DNA of 64,000 nucleotides from Temnothorax longispinosus (GCF_030848805.1 NC_092364.1:8639770-8703769), one strand, 5' to 3'; counted from the stretch's first letter, positions 1 to 11,935 are shown. Translations and numbers: made by a program. The notes: generated from the sequence alone by a model not told the origin.

Positions 1-17
1 AGGAGAGCCTATACTTA

Positions 18-568
18 CAAGGGAACCTCGCGAAGTGGAAAATTCTGACTTTAATATAACTTTTCACACATGTAGGGGAAGTAAAAAGATGAATTTAGAT
101 ATTTTTTGTAGCGGCCTAAAAACGGTTTTAAGGGGTGAAACCACCTCTCATATGTAGAGCGGTTTTTTTGCTTTTCTCGATATACTTCGAAAAGTATTCG
201 AGATATAAAAAAATGTTTCAAATAAAAGTTTTATGGTAAAATCTCCTCTATTCAACAACATTAATATAATATTTTTTAAAAATAATTTTTTAAACAAAAA
301 AATTTTTTTTTAATTTTTTTAATGTGGTTAAATAGAGATGTTTTTACCATAAAACTTTTATTTAAAACATTTTTTTATATCTCGAATACTTTTCGAAGTA
401 TATCGAGAAAAGCAAAAAACCGCTCTACATATGAGAGCGAGGTGGTTTCACCCCTTAAAACCGTTTTTGGGCCGCTACAAAAAATATCTAAATTCATCTT
501 TTTACTCCCCCTACATGTGTGGAAAGTTATATTAAAATCAGAATTTTCCACTTCGCGAGGTTCCCTTG
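18..568. mobile_element. Palindromic MITE, TTA-flanked (PIF/Harbinger-type)
   Basis: A 551-bp near-perfect inverted repeat. The left end CAAGGGAACCTCGCGAAG is matched in reverse complement at the right end, with arms of about 230-250 bp around an AT-rich loop near 245-320. TTA lies at 15-17 and again at 569-571, the 3-bp duplication typical of PIF/Harbinger elements. No coding capacity. It sits in the intron just upstream of the first visible MADF exon. The terminus resembles the element at 44605-45250 (CAAGGGGAGG, also TTA-flanked). Confidence 0.88.
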
Positions 569-612
569 TTAGTTTATTATTAAAAAAAATTAATTGTGAA
601 CTTTGTTTTAGA

Positions 613-1354
613 GCAATACACTATCGCAGCATTAAAATCAAAATGGAAGAACTTATACGATACATATCGAACATATCTAATGAAAGAAAAAGGCAAAAGT
701 GGACAAGCTGCAAAAAAAAGCAAACCATGGCGATTTATGGAGCAAATGAGCTTTTTAAAAGATACTTTTGATCTTGGAATTAAAAAGTAAGTAAATAATT
801 AATAGTTTGAAAATAAAAAAGCAGTTCTAACAATATATACAACTATTATATTTTGCAATGTAGCACAGTCAGTAATTTAACGCTACCTACACCTACACCA
901 GAAGACACTTCCTTCAACGATGATCTACATTCTGAACTCGGTAACCTCTCTAATTTTTCTGAGGATAATGAATTAAATAAAGGTTTGTATATTTTGTTAT
1001 AAAAATATTGAGAACGTTTAATTAATTATAAACAAATAATTAAAATAAATGCATTTATAAAATAGACTTATATAACAATAATTTTTTTTTAGGCAACAAG
1101 AAACGGAAAGCCGATGATGCACGTGAAAGAATTGCAAAAGCAGAAAAAGAATTGAATGAACCTATTTCTCCTTCTCAAATCTTAGAACAACCGCTCTTAC
1201 CCATGCCTGAAATAAAAGAGAAGGATGAAATTTGTAGTTTTTGTTTAACAATGGATAGAAATTGCGAAAGTTACCTCTGAAAAAAGTAAATATGGCAATG
1301 TTTAAAATGTATGAACTTCTTTTTAAAATTGAAAATGAAGATAATTTTATGTAA
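613..1354 (+). pseudogene. MADF/BESS-type partner protein of Harbinger element 1, frameshifted and 5'-incomplete
   Basis: Exons are inferred at 613-786, 864-982 and 1093-1354, with GT/AG borders whose phases agree. Exon 1 carries the end of a MADF domain (motif LKSKWKNLYDTYR, then KKSKPWRFMEQMSFL). Exon 3 has a basic stretch GNKKRKADDARERI. Near 1255-1262 the frame breaks to a stop at 1279, but another frame continues to 1354 with a BESS-like tail (LRKLPLKKVNMAMF), so one base has probably been gained or lost. The first exon is outside the window. PIF/Harbinger elements usually carry a DNA-binding partner beside the transposase; this gene converges on the transposase at 1666-3210, which fits that layout. 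Confidence 0.75.
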
Positions 1355-1665
1355 GCAAACAATTGGTTTTTTTAAGTTTATCTATATATAACAACACTTA
1401 TAGGAAAAACTCATACGTGTAAAATTTAGAAATATATATCTTTAGAAATATATACCCGTTCTCAAAACCTTGTAGTACATTTTATTTTCTCATAAGCAAA
1501 ATATTTTTTATATAATTTACAATAAAAAAATTCAATTTTACAATTACATGACTGCTTTTTAATTTATTTACACATGTCAGTATATATTTTTATTTTAAAT
1601 ATTTTTTATAATTGAACATTTCAGTATATTGTATATTTTTACAGTATGATCGCTTTTTAATCTAG

Positions 1666-3210
1666 TTACATGTAAGCATATTGCCAATCTACAGCTCCAT
1701 CGTTGTTAAAATAATAAAGAAATTTTTCTCGGACTTCTGCTGCTTGTCGAGTACTGGAGTTGTTTCCTGAGCGAGTTATATCTGCCATGCCACTTAAGGT
1801 CTCCATATCTGCTCTCCAACTTCCTGGTACGAAACCGTTTTCGTTCTGTCTGTCAATTAATTCTGGTGTTACATATTGAATATTTTCTTCTTCATTAAGG
1901 TCTGCCATGCGTAACCAATTGTGGAGGCATACGGTTGCTTGCACAATTTTCATTGTATTATCAACACTTAGAATAATAGGTTTTCTAAAAATCCGCCACC
2001 TATTTGCTAGAATACCAAAACTATTTTCAATTGTTCTTCTAGCCCTTGATAATCGATAATTGAATACGCGTTTTTCGTATTCAGTATTTTGTTTGCCCGG
2101 GTACGGTCTTAATAAATACGTTTTTAGTGGGAAAGCTTCATCTCCCACTAAACAATATGGCAGATTGTCTCCATTTTCAGAAATTGGTGCAGGCTTTGGT
2201 AGCTTCATCTCATTATTTTCAAATTTCTGACCAAATACGCTTTCCTTAAAGATTCCTCCATCGCTCCTTCGCCCATAAGCTCCAATATCAACAAATTGAA
2301 AAATATAATTGGCATCACATATAGCCAGAAGAACCACACTATGACTTCCTTTATAATTGTAGTAAGACGATCCTGCTTTGGCTGGACACTTAAAAGGAAT
2401 AAAATACTTTCAGAATTTGTAAAAATTTATATGTATAAATATTATTCTATATCGTGTAAATATATAAATAATTTATCTTACTTGAATAATTATATGTTTA
2501 CCGTCGATGGCACCTATACAGTGTGGAAAGTTCCATTTATCCGCGAAATTATTTGCTACTGTTAGCCATTTGTCTTCACTCAAATCTGCAGGTAATACTA
2601 TAGATGATAAATTGTTCCATAAAGCTTGACATGTTTCTGAGATAATGTTTGCAGCAGTAGTCAGACCAACTAAATACTGGTAACATATCGAAGAAATAGA
2701 ATCGCCAGAAGCAAGATACCTAAACCAGGTTTATATTTTAAAATGCACAATACTTTACAATAAAAATTATTAAATGATAAGAATTTTCAAATAAATTTGC
2801 ATTTGTAAGCATGCTTACCTTAATGTCATTAATAAACGCTCAGCAACATCTATAGGTTCCCTAATGTGATGTTGCTTAAATATATCTGCTCCAATTAAAA
2901 GTGTCAAATTTTCAAATTGAGTTGCAGACATTCGTATGTAATTATGAAACCTCAAATCTTCTAGAATAAGTTTATGTAGCACAGCATGAAAGAATCCATG
3001 TACTTTTCTTTCTTGAAAAATAGGTGCTACCCAATGTTTCTTTTTAGTATATCTTTTTCTTTTCATATGTAAAAGTAAAGCTGTAACTGCAGCAACTTTC
3101 CTTTTTCGTACATTCATTTGATAGTAATGATTTACTTGCACATAATTAAATAACCACTGCATTTGTTGGTTATACCAAGTAATCCAGTTTATAACTGAGT
3201 CGTCCTCCAT
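1666..3210 (-). CDS. PIF/Harbinger transposase (HARBI1-like), three exons, apparently intact
   Basis: On the minus strand exons run 3210-2819, 2719-2482 and 2388-1666. The joined phases give about 450 residues with no stop. It is a DDE-family nuclease that cuts and pastes its element at 3-bp TTA/TAA sites. Exon 2 ends with GAIDGKH, carrying the first catalytic Asp. Exon 3 has the second Asp block (DANYIFQFVDIGAYGRRSDG) and the Glu block (RARRTIENSFGILANRWRIF). The N-terminal exon (MEDDSVINWITWYNQQ) matches the usual helical leader of HARBI1-like proteins. Length and residues are what the family needs, so the protein may be functional although its MADF partner is broken. The element's outer termini were not resolved. 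Confidence 0.9.
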
Positions 3211-3477
3211 TAAAAAGGATTTTAAAAAATTTTGTTATTAATTAATGATTTAATCTACAATATATTTAAAAGCACTTCAAAGCCCAAAACCATGTATGTC
3301 TAAAAAATATTTTAGCATATTCTAGTACTGTTGACACGCAACTGCACAGATGCGACGCTTACAAACAACTCGCGGCGAATTATTTGCTACTTCACAACGA
3401 ATTATTCGCTATTCGCTAAAAATCATTCGCAGCGAAAAATTCGCTGCATGAAAAGGCACGAGCACAGTTGACGGAAA

Positions 3478-3674
3478 GTAGACGGTATGTCGACTTTTAT
3501 AAGTCGACTTCTAAAAATGGCGGAAAGTCGACTAAAAGTCGACTTCTAAATAGGCGACTTCTAAAAATGGCGGAAAGTCGACTAAAAGTCGACTTCTAAA
3601 TAGTCGACTTATAAAAGTCGATTTTCCGTCGACTTCTAAAAATGACGGAAAGTCGACTAAAAGTCGACTTCTAA
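3478..3674. repeat. Tandem AGTCGACT-rich repeats next to Harbinger element 1
   Basis: About 200 bp of repeated units containing AAGTCGACTTCTAAA and GGCGGAAAGTCGACTAAA, a self-complementary core. The block may be the subterminal region of the Harbinger element or a separate short repeat. It is directly followed by the TAA-flanked MITE at 3675. Confidence 0.6.
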
Positions 3675-4074
3675 GGGCCTAAACAGAATGACTGTCTTAT
3701 AACCTTAAGGCAGTGTTTTATGCCTTAAGTCTGTGTTTTATGTAACGCACAATACTGTGTTAATGTTTCCTGTCTTGTGTAGTATACGTCGCGTATACTA
3801 CACAAGACAGGAAACATTAAAGGCCATTGCACGTAACAAAGTTTTAGTCATAATCGTAATGCCGTAAGAAAATAGACCAATCACACTCGATTATTCTTCG
3901 AGCTCAAGGAGAATAATCGACTGTGATTGGTCTATTTTCTTACGGCCTTACGATTATGACTAAAAGTTTGTTACGTGCAATGGCCTTAACACAGTATTGT
4001 GCGTTACATAAGACAAAAACTTAAGGCATAAAACACTGCCTTAAGGTGATAAGATAGCCATTCTGCTTAGGCCC
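3675..4074. mobile_element. TAA-flanked MITE (GGGCCTAA family) carrying a nested MITE
   Basis: Inverted ends GGGCCTAAACAGAATG and CATTCTGCTTAGGCCC, with TAA at 3672-3674 and 4075-4077. A shorter, uninterrupted copy of the family lies at 46284-46514. Comparison shows that 3821-3986 is a later insertion. No coding capacity; PIF/Harbinger-type by its 3-bp duplication. Confidence 0.92.
3821..3986. mobile_element. Nested TAA-flanked MITE (AGGCC family)
   Basis: Inverted ends AGGCCATTGCACGTAACA and its complement, with TAA at 3818-3820 and 3987-3989. The uninterrupted sequence at 46425-46445 reads straight through this point with a single TAA, so the element and duplication are defined by an empty site within the window. 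Palindromic interior, no ORF. Confidence 0.92.
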
Positions 4075-4107
4075 TAAGTGCTTTGAATTTCGTGAGGTTA
4101 TTTCAAA

Positions 4108-7100
4108 ATGCCGAAAAATGTTAAATATATCGTTGGAAGGGGAAATGGGTATCAGAAATTACGTACAAGAAGCGCATAAAACAAAGCGAAAACCGTTTAC
4201 ATCAAAACGCAAAATCAAAAAGTGCCGACGATATAGTAAATAAATCTAACCAATGTAATGATTTTCTGGAAGGACGTCGCATTATCGAACTTGCTGATTT
4301 TAATTGCAAAGCAAATGTGGTGTGTGTATCTTGCAAAGAAGCACTTTCGCTTGAATATATTGAAAACAAGATACGAAAAGGATTGTGATCAACATTGTGT
4401 CAGTGAGATGTCACAAATGTTTACTGTTAAATACTGTAAGAACAAGTAAAGAGCATGTTAGTACAGATGGACATACCACAGTATAAGTAAGAACAGTAGG
4501 TTCACTCCGTGTCGGATTTATTGTTCTTCGTGGCAAACGTCCGCCATGATGTTGATTGCCTGATCGTGTTTTATTTGAACCGCTTACTATAGAAATCGCT
4601 TGATAATTATATAAGAAGTGAAAAAAATATAAGAAATATATTAATTAAATATTCGAAGCAAAAATGTCACAACACACGCACATAAGTAAAAAATACATGC
4701 GCGCTTTATTTGAATAATAGAAACCGCTTGTGATAATTATATAAGAAATGAAAAAAATATAAGAAATATATCATACATAGATATTAATTAAATATTCGAA
4801 ACAAAAATAATGTCACGACACATTTTATTCATGTATATTTTATTCATTTTATTTATGTAGTAATTTTTTTATGTATTTATTTATTTATTATCTTATTACA
4901 TATAATATTCAAATAGCATATTTTTATTACTGTATTTAGATATATACTGTGGACATACATCCTAGTTTGACGTAAATTCAAAGGCAGTTATTGGTAAATA
5001 TTGCATTATTTTTAACTTAATTTTTAATCTTAGATAAATATATTTGACATGTCTTAAGGCCTTCACACATAAAATGCCGTAAGGACGTAAAACGTAAGCG
5101 TAAGAAAATCGATCAATCCCAATCAAGTATTTTCCCCTACTGGAGTTACGGACAGCGCAATACTTGATTGGGATTGGTCGATTTTCTTACGCTTACGTTT
5201 TACGTTCTTATGCGATTTTATGTGTGAAGGCCTTTACATACGAGTATTTGTGTTAGACATGTATTATTATGAATGTTGAAAGCATATAATTAATTTATTT
5301 TTTATTTTTATTGTATTTGAAGGTGTCTTGCATGGAGTGGAGGCATAGGGTGGACACATCTAAACAAATTATTATCGTGTCTAAATATACCATCAATTGA
5401 TTTTAAAACATATAAGAGATATGAGCAAGAAGTTGGTCAAGCAGTGGAAACAACGGCAAAAGAAAGCTATCATAATGCAGTAAATTTGGAACGACGCCTC
5501 ACTTTAGAAAATCAAGAAACAATACAAAAATTATTGTAATTAAAAAACTAATTTTTATAATTATATAGTTATTATATATTCTAAAGTACATTTACAATAT
5601 GTGTACATGTATGGCAAGCTTATTAAGCTTATTTAATTTTAATTTTTTTTCTAAAAATTTAGATAAAAACATTAAATATTTTATTCTTGTATTTTTGTAT
5701 TTATAAAAAATAAAAATTTTAGTAATATAAAACGAAAAAACCAAAAATAAGTGTTTATACAATAGTATATTTTATTTTTTATTATTTATCCTTATTTATT
5801 TACCTCTAGTATTTTTGTTTTTGGCGTTTCCATATATTAAGAGCTATTTTGACATTTTTTTACATTTTTCCTAGGCCAGATAATTTAAAATCAGGTTTTA
5901 TTGCATCCGATGAGCAATCCAATTTATTAAATAATGAAATGCAGAAAAATATCGAAACCTCACCTACTAATACAACATTCAATGATGTTGTACGATTCGT
6001 CGTTTCATATGATATGGGATGGAGTAGTAGAAGAACGGGACAAAGTTATGATAGCCTTAATGGATTTGGAGCAATTATTGGCAACCAATCAGGATTAGTT
6101 CTTGATTATTCAACGTGCAACAGGAAATGTAAAAAGTGCGATAATGGACATAGTCTAGCTGATCATGATTGCCGACTTAACTTTTGGGGCTCAGCAAAGG
6201 CGATGGAACCCCATGTTGAAAAAAATCTTGTTACTAATAGTTCAATTCTTCAATCAAAGAATTTGGAAGTTGGAATACTGATTGGTGATGACGATAGTTC
6301 GATTATAGCAGCCTGTCGATCTTCGAGTTCACATCCTATTGTTAAGCATTCAGATAAAAATCATGCATCTGCTGGTGTAAAAGAACAATTATACGGAATT
6401 GGAAAAAATTGTAAGGAACTGAACAACGATAGAATACTTTATCTTCACCGATTCTTTACTTATGCATTAGCACAAAATAAAGGTAATAGCGCAGCATTGG
6501 CAGAAGCTATTTGATGCATCCCATGTCACGCGTTTAATGATCACAGTAAGTGTGGTTCATGGTGTGGTTACATACAAAATCCAGAAAATTATGATCATAG
6601 AACAGTTCCAGGCGGTTTTCATGATCTTCAGCTATTTGAAAATCTTAAAGAAATTTTCAATAAGTTAGCTTTGAACGCCTCGAAATTTTCAGCGAATGCA
6701 TCAAGTAACGCTAACGAAAGTCTTAATGCTGTTATGACCAGTAAGGCGCCAAAAGCTCGATGCTATAGTCTCTCACAATCTGCAGATTTTCGGTTTGCTT
6801 GTGCCATTGGGCAAAAAAATTTAGGTGAAGGTTATACACAAGATGCTATCGCACGTCTTCCCCTGGAAAATTTTATTCTAATCATGTCTCTAGAATCAAT
6901 CATACAATGACACAAAGACAATTATTTACAAAGAGCAGAGAGTTTAAAAATTAAGAAACGTATAACTCTGAAGAAACATAGATCAGCATTACAACACAGA
7001 AAGGAAAATGCTGAGGGCGTTACATACGAAAGTAATTGTACTCTTTTAACTATACCGGCCACGCAAGAACAAGAAATAAATAAGAATGTGATAAATGATT

Positions 7101-7936
7101 CCGTTATTGAAAAAGAAAACATTATTTTAATTGATCTTAAAACGTCAGGCTTTGGACAAAATAGCGAAATATTGTAAATTGCTGCAAAATGTGGCTCTTC
7201 AACTTTTGCAACATATGTACATACAGCCAACACAGCGAATATCTGCTGCAGTTATGGAAGCCAATGGTCTGAGAAATTATTGTGGTACTCTTATGTATCA
7301 TGGCGTCGAAGTCCCATCTGTTCCTCTTCGTGTTGCAGTGGGAAATTTTCTCAATTGGCTTTTGTATCTTTTAAGAAATGTTACATTGCAGCGCACAATT
7401 TGAACTTTAATGGTCCCAAATTGTATGATGCCATCAAGTTATGTAATTTGCAATCAGATTTTTCAGAAACTGTTCACGGTTTTATTGACACGTTATATTA
7501 GAAAACACACTAGCAGGAAAGGCAAAGGTCAATGTACAGTCGTAGGACTAGCTAACTGGCTAAATTTATCAAGCTCTGGCGCACATAATGCGATATATAT
7601 GACGTAGATATTTTAGATAAAATATTACAATGTAAAATTTCAAAATATATACTTATTAATAGCGCAAAAAATTTGGTTACTCTAACTACAAAATTGGATG
7701 AGAACATAATTATAAGAAATTCTCTTGCAACACTAGATTCGTTAAAAACTATATTAAGTGACAATCTTCGAAAAAATATCGTAAAAGCTTCTATAACGAT
7801 AGAATGATTGAAAAATGTATATAACACATCTGGTTCGATTGGTGTAAGCAAATTATTAGGAAAGAAAGAAAATAATAAAGTCATAATTACAAATAGAAAA
7901 CAGCTAAAAATCATAAAATGGTTAAAAGAAAATTGA
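4108..7936 (+). pseudogene. Decayed Mutator-like (PF20700-type) transposase fused to a DEDDh exonuclease
   Basis: A conserved N-terminal block (FLEGRRIIELADF near 4262-4300) is followed by an exon at about 5324-5538 (LNKLLSCLNIPSIDFKTY). The transposase core lies at 5849-6910. Candidate catalytic residues are Asp in VSYDMGW, Asp in GDDDSS and Glu in NANESLNA. An in-frame TGA interrupts the core at about 6512. Further 3', about 7110-7936 encodes a DEDDh-type 3'-5' exonuclease (LIDLKTSGFG, AHNLNFNGPKLYDAI, GAHNAIY). Two acidic positions look mutated there (DLK for DxE, NFN for NFD), and several frameshifts are present. A MITE at 5057-5233 interrupts an intron. The joint structure is typical of large insect transposons annotated as Mutator-like; it is certainly non-functional here. 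Confidence 0.75.
5057..5233. mobile_element. TTA-flanked MITE (AGGCCTTCACAC ends)
   Basis: Inverted ends AGGCCTTCACACATAAAATG and complement, TTA at 5054-5056 and 5234-5236. Palindromic, non-coding. It shares the AGGCC terminus with the elements at 3821-3986 and 52311-52494. Inserted within the decayed Mutator-like gene. Confidence 0.88.
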
Positions 7937-8500
7937 AAAAAAAGTTTATTAACATACTTGTTTATATTATTAATGATATGTTTGTATTATTATTAATATC
8001 TATTTCATAAATATTAATATTATTATAATATTGTTACTAATATATTTAATAAACTTACTAATATATAAACTAAAAAATACTTTATTTAAAATGTAAATGC
8101 TTTTTATATTAATTAATTTTGTTTTTTAATTACTTTGTTTTTTAATTTGTATGCATTATTCTATCTTTTATGTTTTATATTTTTATAATTTTATATATTG
8201 TAACTTCTGCATATACATGCATATAAATATCAAAAACTCTTAAATTAAAGAAATTTACATTTTTAAATATATTTTTATAATTTTTATTATTTTTTTTGCT
8301 ATTAATTATGTATTTTTTTATTTTTTTTAACCTAAAATTTCGATATTGACTCGATATCGACTTGAACTCTTAGTGTTTACACTTTCAATATATTGATACA
8401 TGTACTGCCTTATTGCGATGTTGCCAAGTCTCATAGACTAAAATAGGTTATGCAGCGTACTGACCACATTTTGCTACAGTTTTAGGTAAATAACTTTTAA

Positions 8501-9519
8501 GGTAGATGGTGCGTTGTCGTGAGTCAAAATAGAGCACTCGAAAATTTTTTTTATTAATGTATTAAAAAATGTATATTTGGTATCACCTTGTTCCGTGCAA
8601 CTTCTAGTCTCCAGAAATGTATAATAACACCATATGTAATTAATCCCAGATACAGGTAATTAATTAAAAACGAAGTGTCTTACATACACAGGAGTATCAA
8701 CTTTACATTTGTCAAAACGACTGTAACAAAAGATCTAAAAAATTGGGTGCAATTAGTCGTAAGTTTCTCAACTATCATAATAATGATAAAAAATGACTTT
8801 CTAGAAGTTTTGGGTCATTAATTCTGATTATTTTGACATTGGCGCCGACAGTGAGGTTAGGTGCGGTCCGCGCTGTTGCCAGCCGACTGACTGCGTTCGG
8901 AAACGTCACCCGAGCGCACACGAGCACACTCCCCTCTTCTTCTATCTCAGCAAGTTAGAAAGAGAAGAGAGCAGACCCGAGTGACGCTTCCGATGGCGCA
9001 GCAGCCTAGCCAGAGCTTCTTCTACATTTTGTTTGCTTTAATATTGAATATCTTTTTATTGCAATGGTAAACTAACGTTTTTTTTTAAATTATTTGTAAT
9101 AGTTTAATTGATAAGATCTTCTGTTTTCCAAACCTCAATCTTGTTTTAAAATACTCGTAAAATCTCCTGAATTACGATTGTGCACGTCGTTCACATATAA
9201 AACTAATGTAAAACTGACCCATGCAGGTAGCAAGCACTCGTCATTTTGACGTCAATTGACGTCAAAATGACAAGTGCTTGCTACCTGCATGGGTCAGTTT
9301 TACATTAGTTTTATATGTGAATGTGTTTTATATTTTGACGTCAATTGACGTCAAAATGACGAGTGCTTGCTACCTGGGTGATCAAATTTGAATGCTTATA
9401 TTTCCGTAATTACGTGGTAAAAAATCGTGAATTAATTCCTGATCACGTATAATGCCCTATAGAATAACATAGTTTAATGCCAATCAAAAATCTTAGTTTT
9501 CGCTGATGCACCATCTACC
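8501..9519. mobile_element. TTAA-flanked non-autonomous element
   Basis: TTAA at 8497-8500 and 9520-9523 with ends GGTAGATGGTGC and complement. A TTAA duplication is known for piggyBac and Kolobok elements. No ORF of note. A perfect palindrome at 9191-9320, built around TGACGTCAATTGACGTCA, is nested inside and partly repeated at 9331-9380 and at 53236-53278. Confidence 0.75.
9191..9320. repeat. Palindrome with central TGACGTCAATTGACGTCA
   Basis: Both arms read outward from TCACATATAAAACTAATG and match over about 60 bp. The centre holds two CRE-like TGACGTCA octamers. A half copy follows at 9331-9380 and another half lies at 53236-53278, so this is a dispersed repeat. Confidence 0.85.
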
Positions 9520-9799
9520 TTAAACGAGTAAATGGATTCAAATAAACTTTTGCACGAATATTTATCATAGTTTCATTAGCATATGTACAAAATTTGATTT
9601 AATTTGTAATGCTACTTCCTCATCAAATTATAAGAATAAGAAGAAATTTTATACGTCAACAAATTTTTGATTAAAATATCTCAGAAACTAAAGCCGTAAT
9701 AAAAAATCTAACAACATTTTTTAAATATAATGTCGATACAAGCTTTAAATGACTCATATTTATGTCATTTTTAAAGCATTTTTAAAATTATTATGAACA

Positions 9800-10230
9800 T
9801 ATTTTATTTTTTAAAACAATATTTCTAAAAGATTTTACAAATATTATTGAATAGGGGGAGTCCGGGAGACTTGACCATAGAGGAGAGTTGAACCACTTCA
9901 AATATCCCGTTCAAATTTTGAACAAAGAGCTCAATCCGAACACATTAAAACACGTTTGTCTCAATCACAGTCGAAACGCACTACCAATCGTCATGTTGTC
10001 ACGTACTCGGATTGAGCTCTTTGTTCAAAATTTGAACGAGATATTTGAAGTGGTTCAACTCTCCTCTATGGTCAAGTCTCCCAGACTCCCCCTATATTTA
10101 TTTGCAATTTTTTCAAAATATTTTTGAAAATATTTTTCTGACATGATCTGACGGACATAGAAACATTCTAAAAATATTTTTGTAAATTATTTTAATCTTC
10201 CTAAAAAATATTTTAAAAATATTTAAAAAA
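9800..10230. repeat. Dispersed AT-rich repeat, inverted copy at 45855-46060
   Basis: Sequence on both sides of the TA MITE (including ACATGATCTGACGGACATAG) matches 45855-46060 in reverse complement. It contains AAATATTTTT motifs and no ORF. Nature of the parent element unknown. Confidence 0.7.
9854..10092. mobile_element. TA-flanked MITE (GGGGGAGTC ends), Tc1/mariner-type
   Basis: Ends GGGGGAGTCCGGGAGACTTG and complement, flanked by TA at 9852-9853 and 10093-10094. The surrounding repeat occurs without the insertion, in inverted orientation, near 45990-46010 and carries a single copy of the TA there. That fixes the 2-bp TA target duplication. Confidence 0.9.
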
Positions 10231-10987
10231 CGTTTTGTCCTGTATGGGTGTCTCATGGAGCGTATTTAAGCAGCGTAATGATTTTAATAAGCCAATCACA
10301 GTGTTGTTTTACAAATATTTCATGATTTGAGCATTATAATAATTGCATTACAATATTAATTTTTTTAGGCTTCCATTTTCATTAAATAGTTTTTATAACT
10401 GTAAAAGTCACAACAAAATTTCTGTTTGTAATTTGACAATTTTGAAAATTAAAATATTATACATATAATAAATACATTTTCAGTACTACATCCGCTCAAT
10501 TATTAAACAAGAAGTTAAATTAAGCAACTAATTAAATTATTAACATTAAATATTAATACAATAAAATATTTGTATTTACATTTATCAAAATAAAAAATAA
10601 GTTTAATTATGAAAATAAATATTAATAATTGGACTTATTAAAAATTAAATAATTTGTTCAGATATTGCGCTCGAATTATTTTCACGTTTTACAACGTCCG
10701 ATCGTTTCACATTAGATGGCGCGACGCGCGAGTCGCCACTCTCAAAGAGCCCCCGATCGGACTTCCGGTTCCGCCACCGTGGCGTGCGCACGGTGACGAG
10801 TTTTCGCTCGCATTATAATTGTTGCGTGTGCTCGAATCGCGGATTATTGGATTTATTCTGTGCGCTCTGCGTGTACAGGCGCATCCGCTGTTTTCCGGGA
10901 GTCATTATTTCCGGGGCTTTTCCTGTTTACTGCGTGTGAGAAATCTTCCCTTCGCGAGTGGGGCGGCTAACCTCACTCTTAGCCGAC
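10230..10987. other. AT-rich spacer followed by probable LINE 5' leader
   Basis: 10230-10690 is AT-rich with no recognisable gene. From about 10690 the base composition becomes GC-richer and runs without a break into ORF1 at 10988; this is probably the 5' untranslated leader of the LINE. The exact 5' end of the LINE is not visible. Confidence 0.5.
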
Positions 10988-11884
10988 ATGTCGGCAGGGG
11001 ACGATCCCCCGTCCCCCGTTTCGCCTAATTATGAAGAAATAAGAGACGATTTCCAGGCATTTTTGTCGCAATCGGAGAAAAGTAATCAGGCTACAACAGA
11101 GAATGTCATGGATATTGTTGAGGAAACGAGAAAGCGTCCCCTTCCCATTTCTTCCACCGAAGATGAGGAGACTACCGAATCTATCTCGAATGTTAAAAGC
11201 AACAAGAAGAGGCAGGGCAACCCTACTACATCCGGTTCTTCCCCGAAGAAAGCAGGAAAACAATCTCAGGCTACACCGGTACAACCAAAAATGAAGACAG
11301 ATAGGGGGATTCTAACCTGCCAAATAGTAATCAGGGCAATAAGCCTGGTGCAAGTGAGATTCCAGCTATATATGGTGCTTATACAAAAGCTCCTTTCATT
11401 GTTCTTTTTCGTATGCCTACGGCAAAGGACCAGCCCAGAAGACGCACCTCTATTCTTACAATGGCAAAGAAACTTATGTCAGCAAACGTGAAATATGAGA
11501 GTGTTGCGCCTTTCTCGTTTAATACATGGAAAGTTACATTCCCGTCAAAAGCTGCGGCTAATGCAGCTCTCAAGAATAAGTATATTAAAGAAGCTGGATT
11601 TTTAACTTATATCTCAAAATATAAGTTAACTCGACAATTTGTGATTAGAAGTATTCCCCTTGATTTCTCTCTGACTAATTTAAAAAATACAATTGAGGAT
11701 GAGAATCAAGACATTCTGATTCTGGATCTCTTTAGACTAAAAAGAAGGGATCGTACTACTGGTATATGGTCGGACTCGCAAGCGGTCTGCATTCAGAAGA
11801 TGGGAGAGGATCTTCCGGATCACATCAAAATCTTCAAGACAATAGTTCACACGTCACCATTTCAAAGGTCGGTACGGCTGTGCT
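10988..11884 (+). pseudogene. LINE ORF1 (gag-like), N-terminal part, frameshifted and split by the TTAA insertion
   Basis: The start MSAGDDPPSPVSPNY precedes a low-complexity Ser/Thr/Lys-rich region. After a one-base frameshift near 11310-11340, a typical ORF1 core follows (FNTWKVTFPSKAAANAAL; LTRQFVIRSIPLDFSLTNL). ORF1 of I/Jockey/R1-group retrotransposons binds RNA and ends in CCHC zinc knuckles. Here the reading frame reaches RLCF, the first Cys of the first knuckle, and is then cut at TTAA 11885-11888. It resumes at 28076. The apparent continuation to 11988 in the same frame is read through transposon sequence and is not native. Confidence 0.85.
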
Positions 11885-11935
11885 TTAAGGGGATGCTAAA
11901 GCCGTTCAAATTACCGACAATTACAGTCAAAGGTC

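Noticed and set aside
5849..6514. Intact 221-aa single-exon gene
   Set aside because: The frame continues in the same phase beyond an in-frame TGA with conserved transposase motifs, so it is an interrupted pseudogene.
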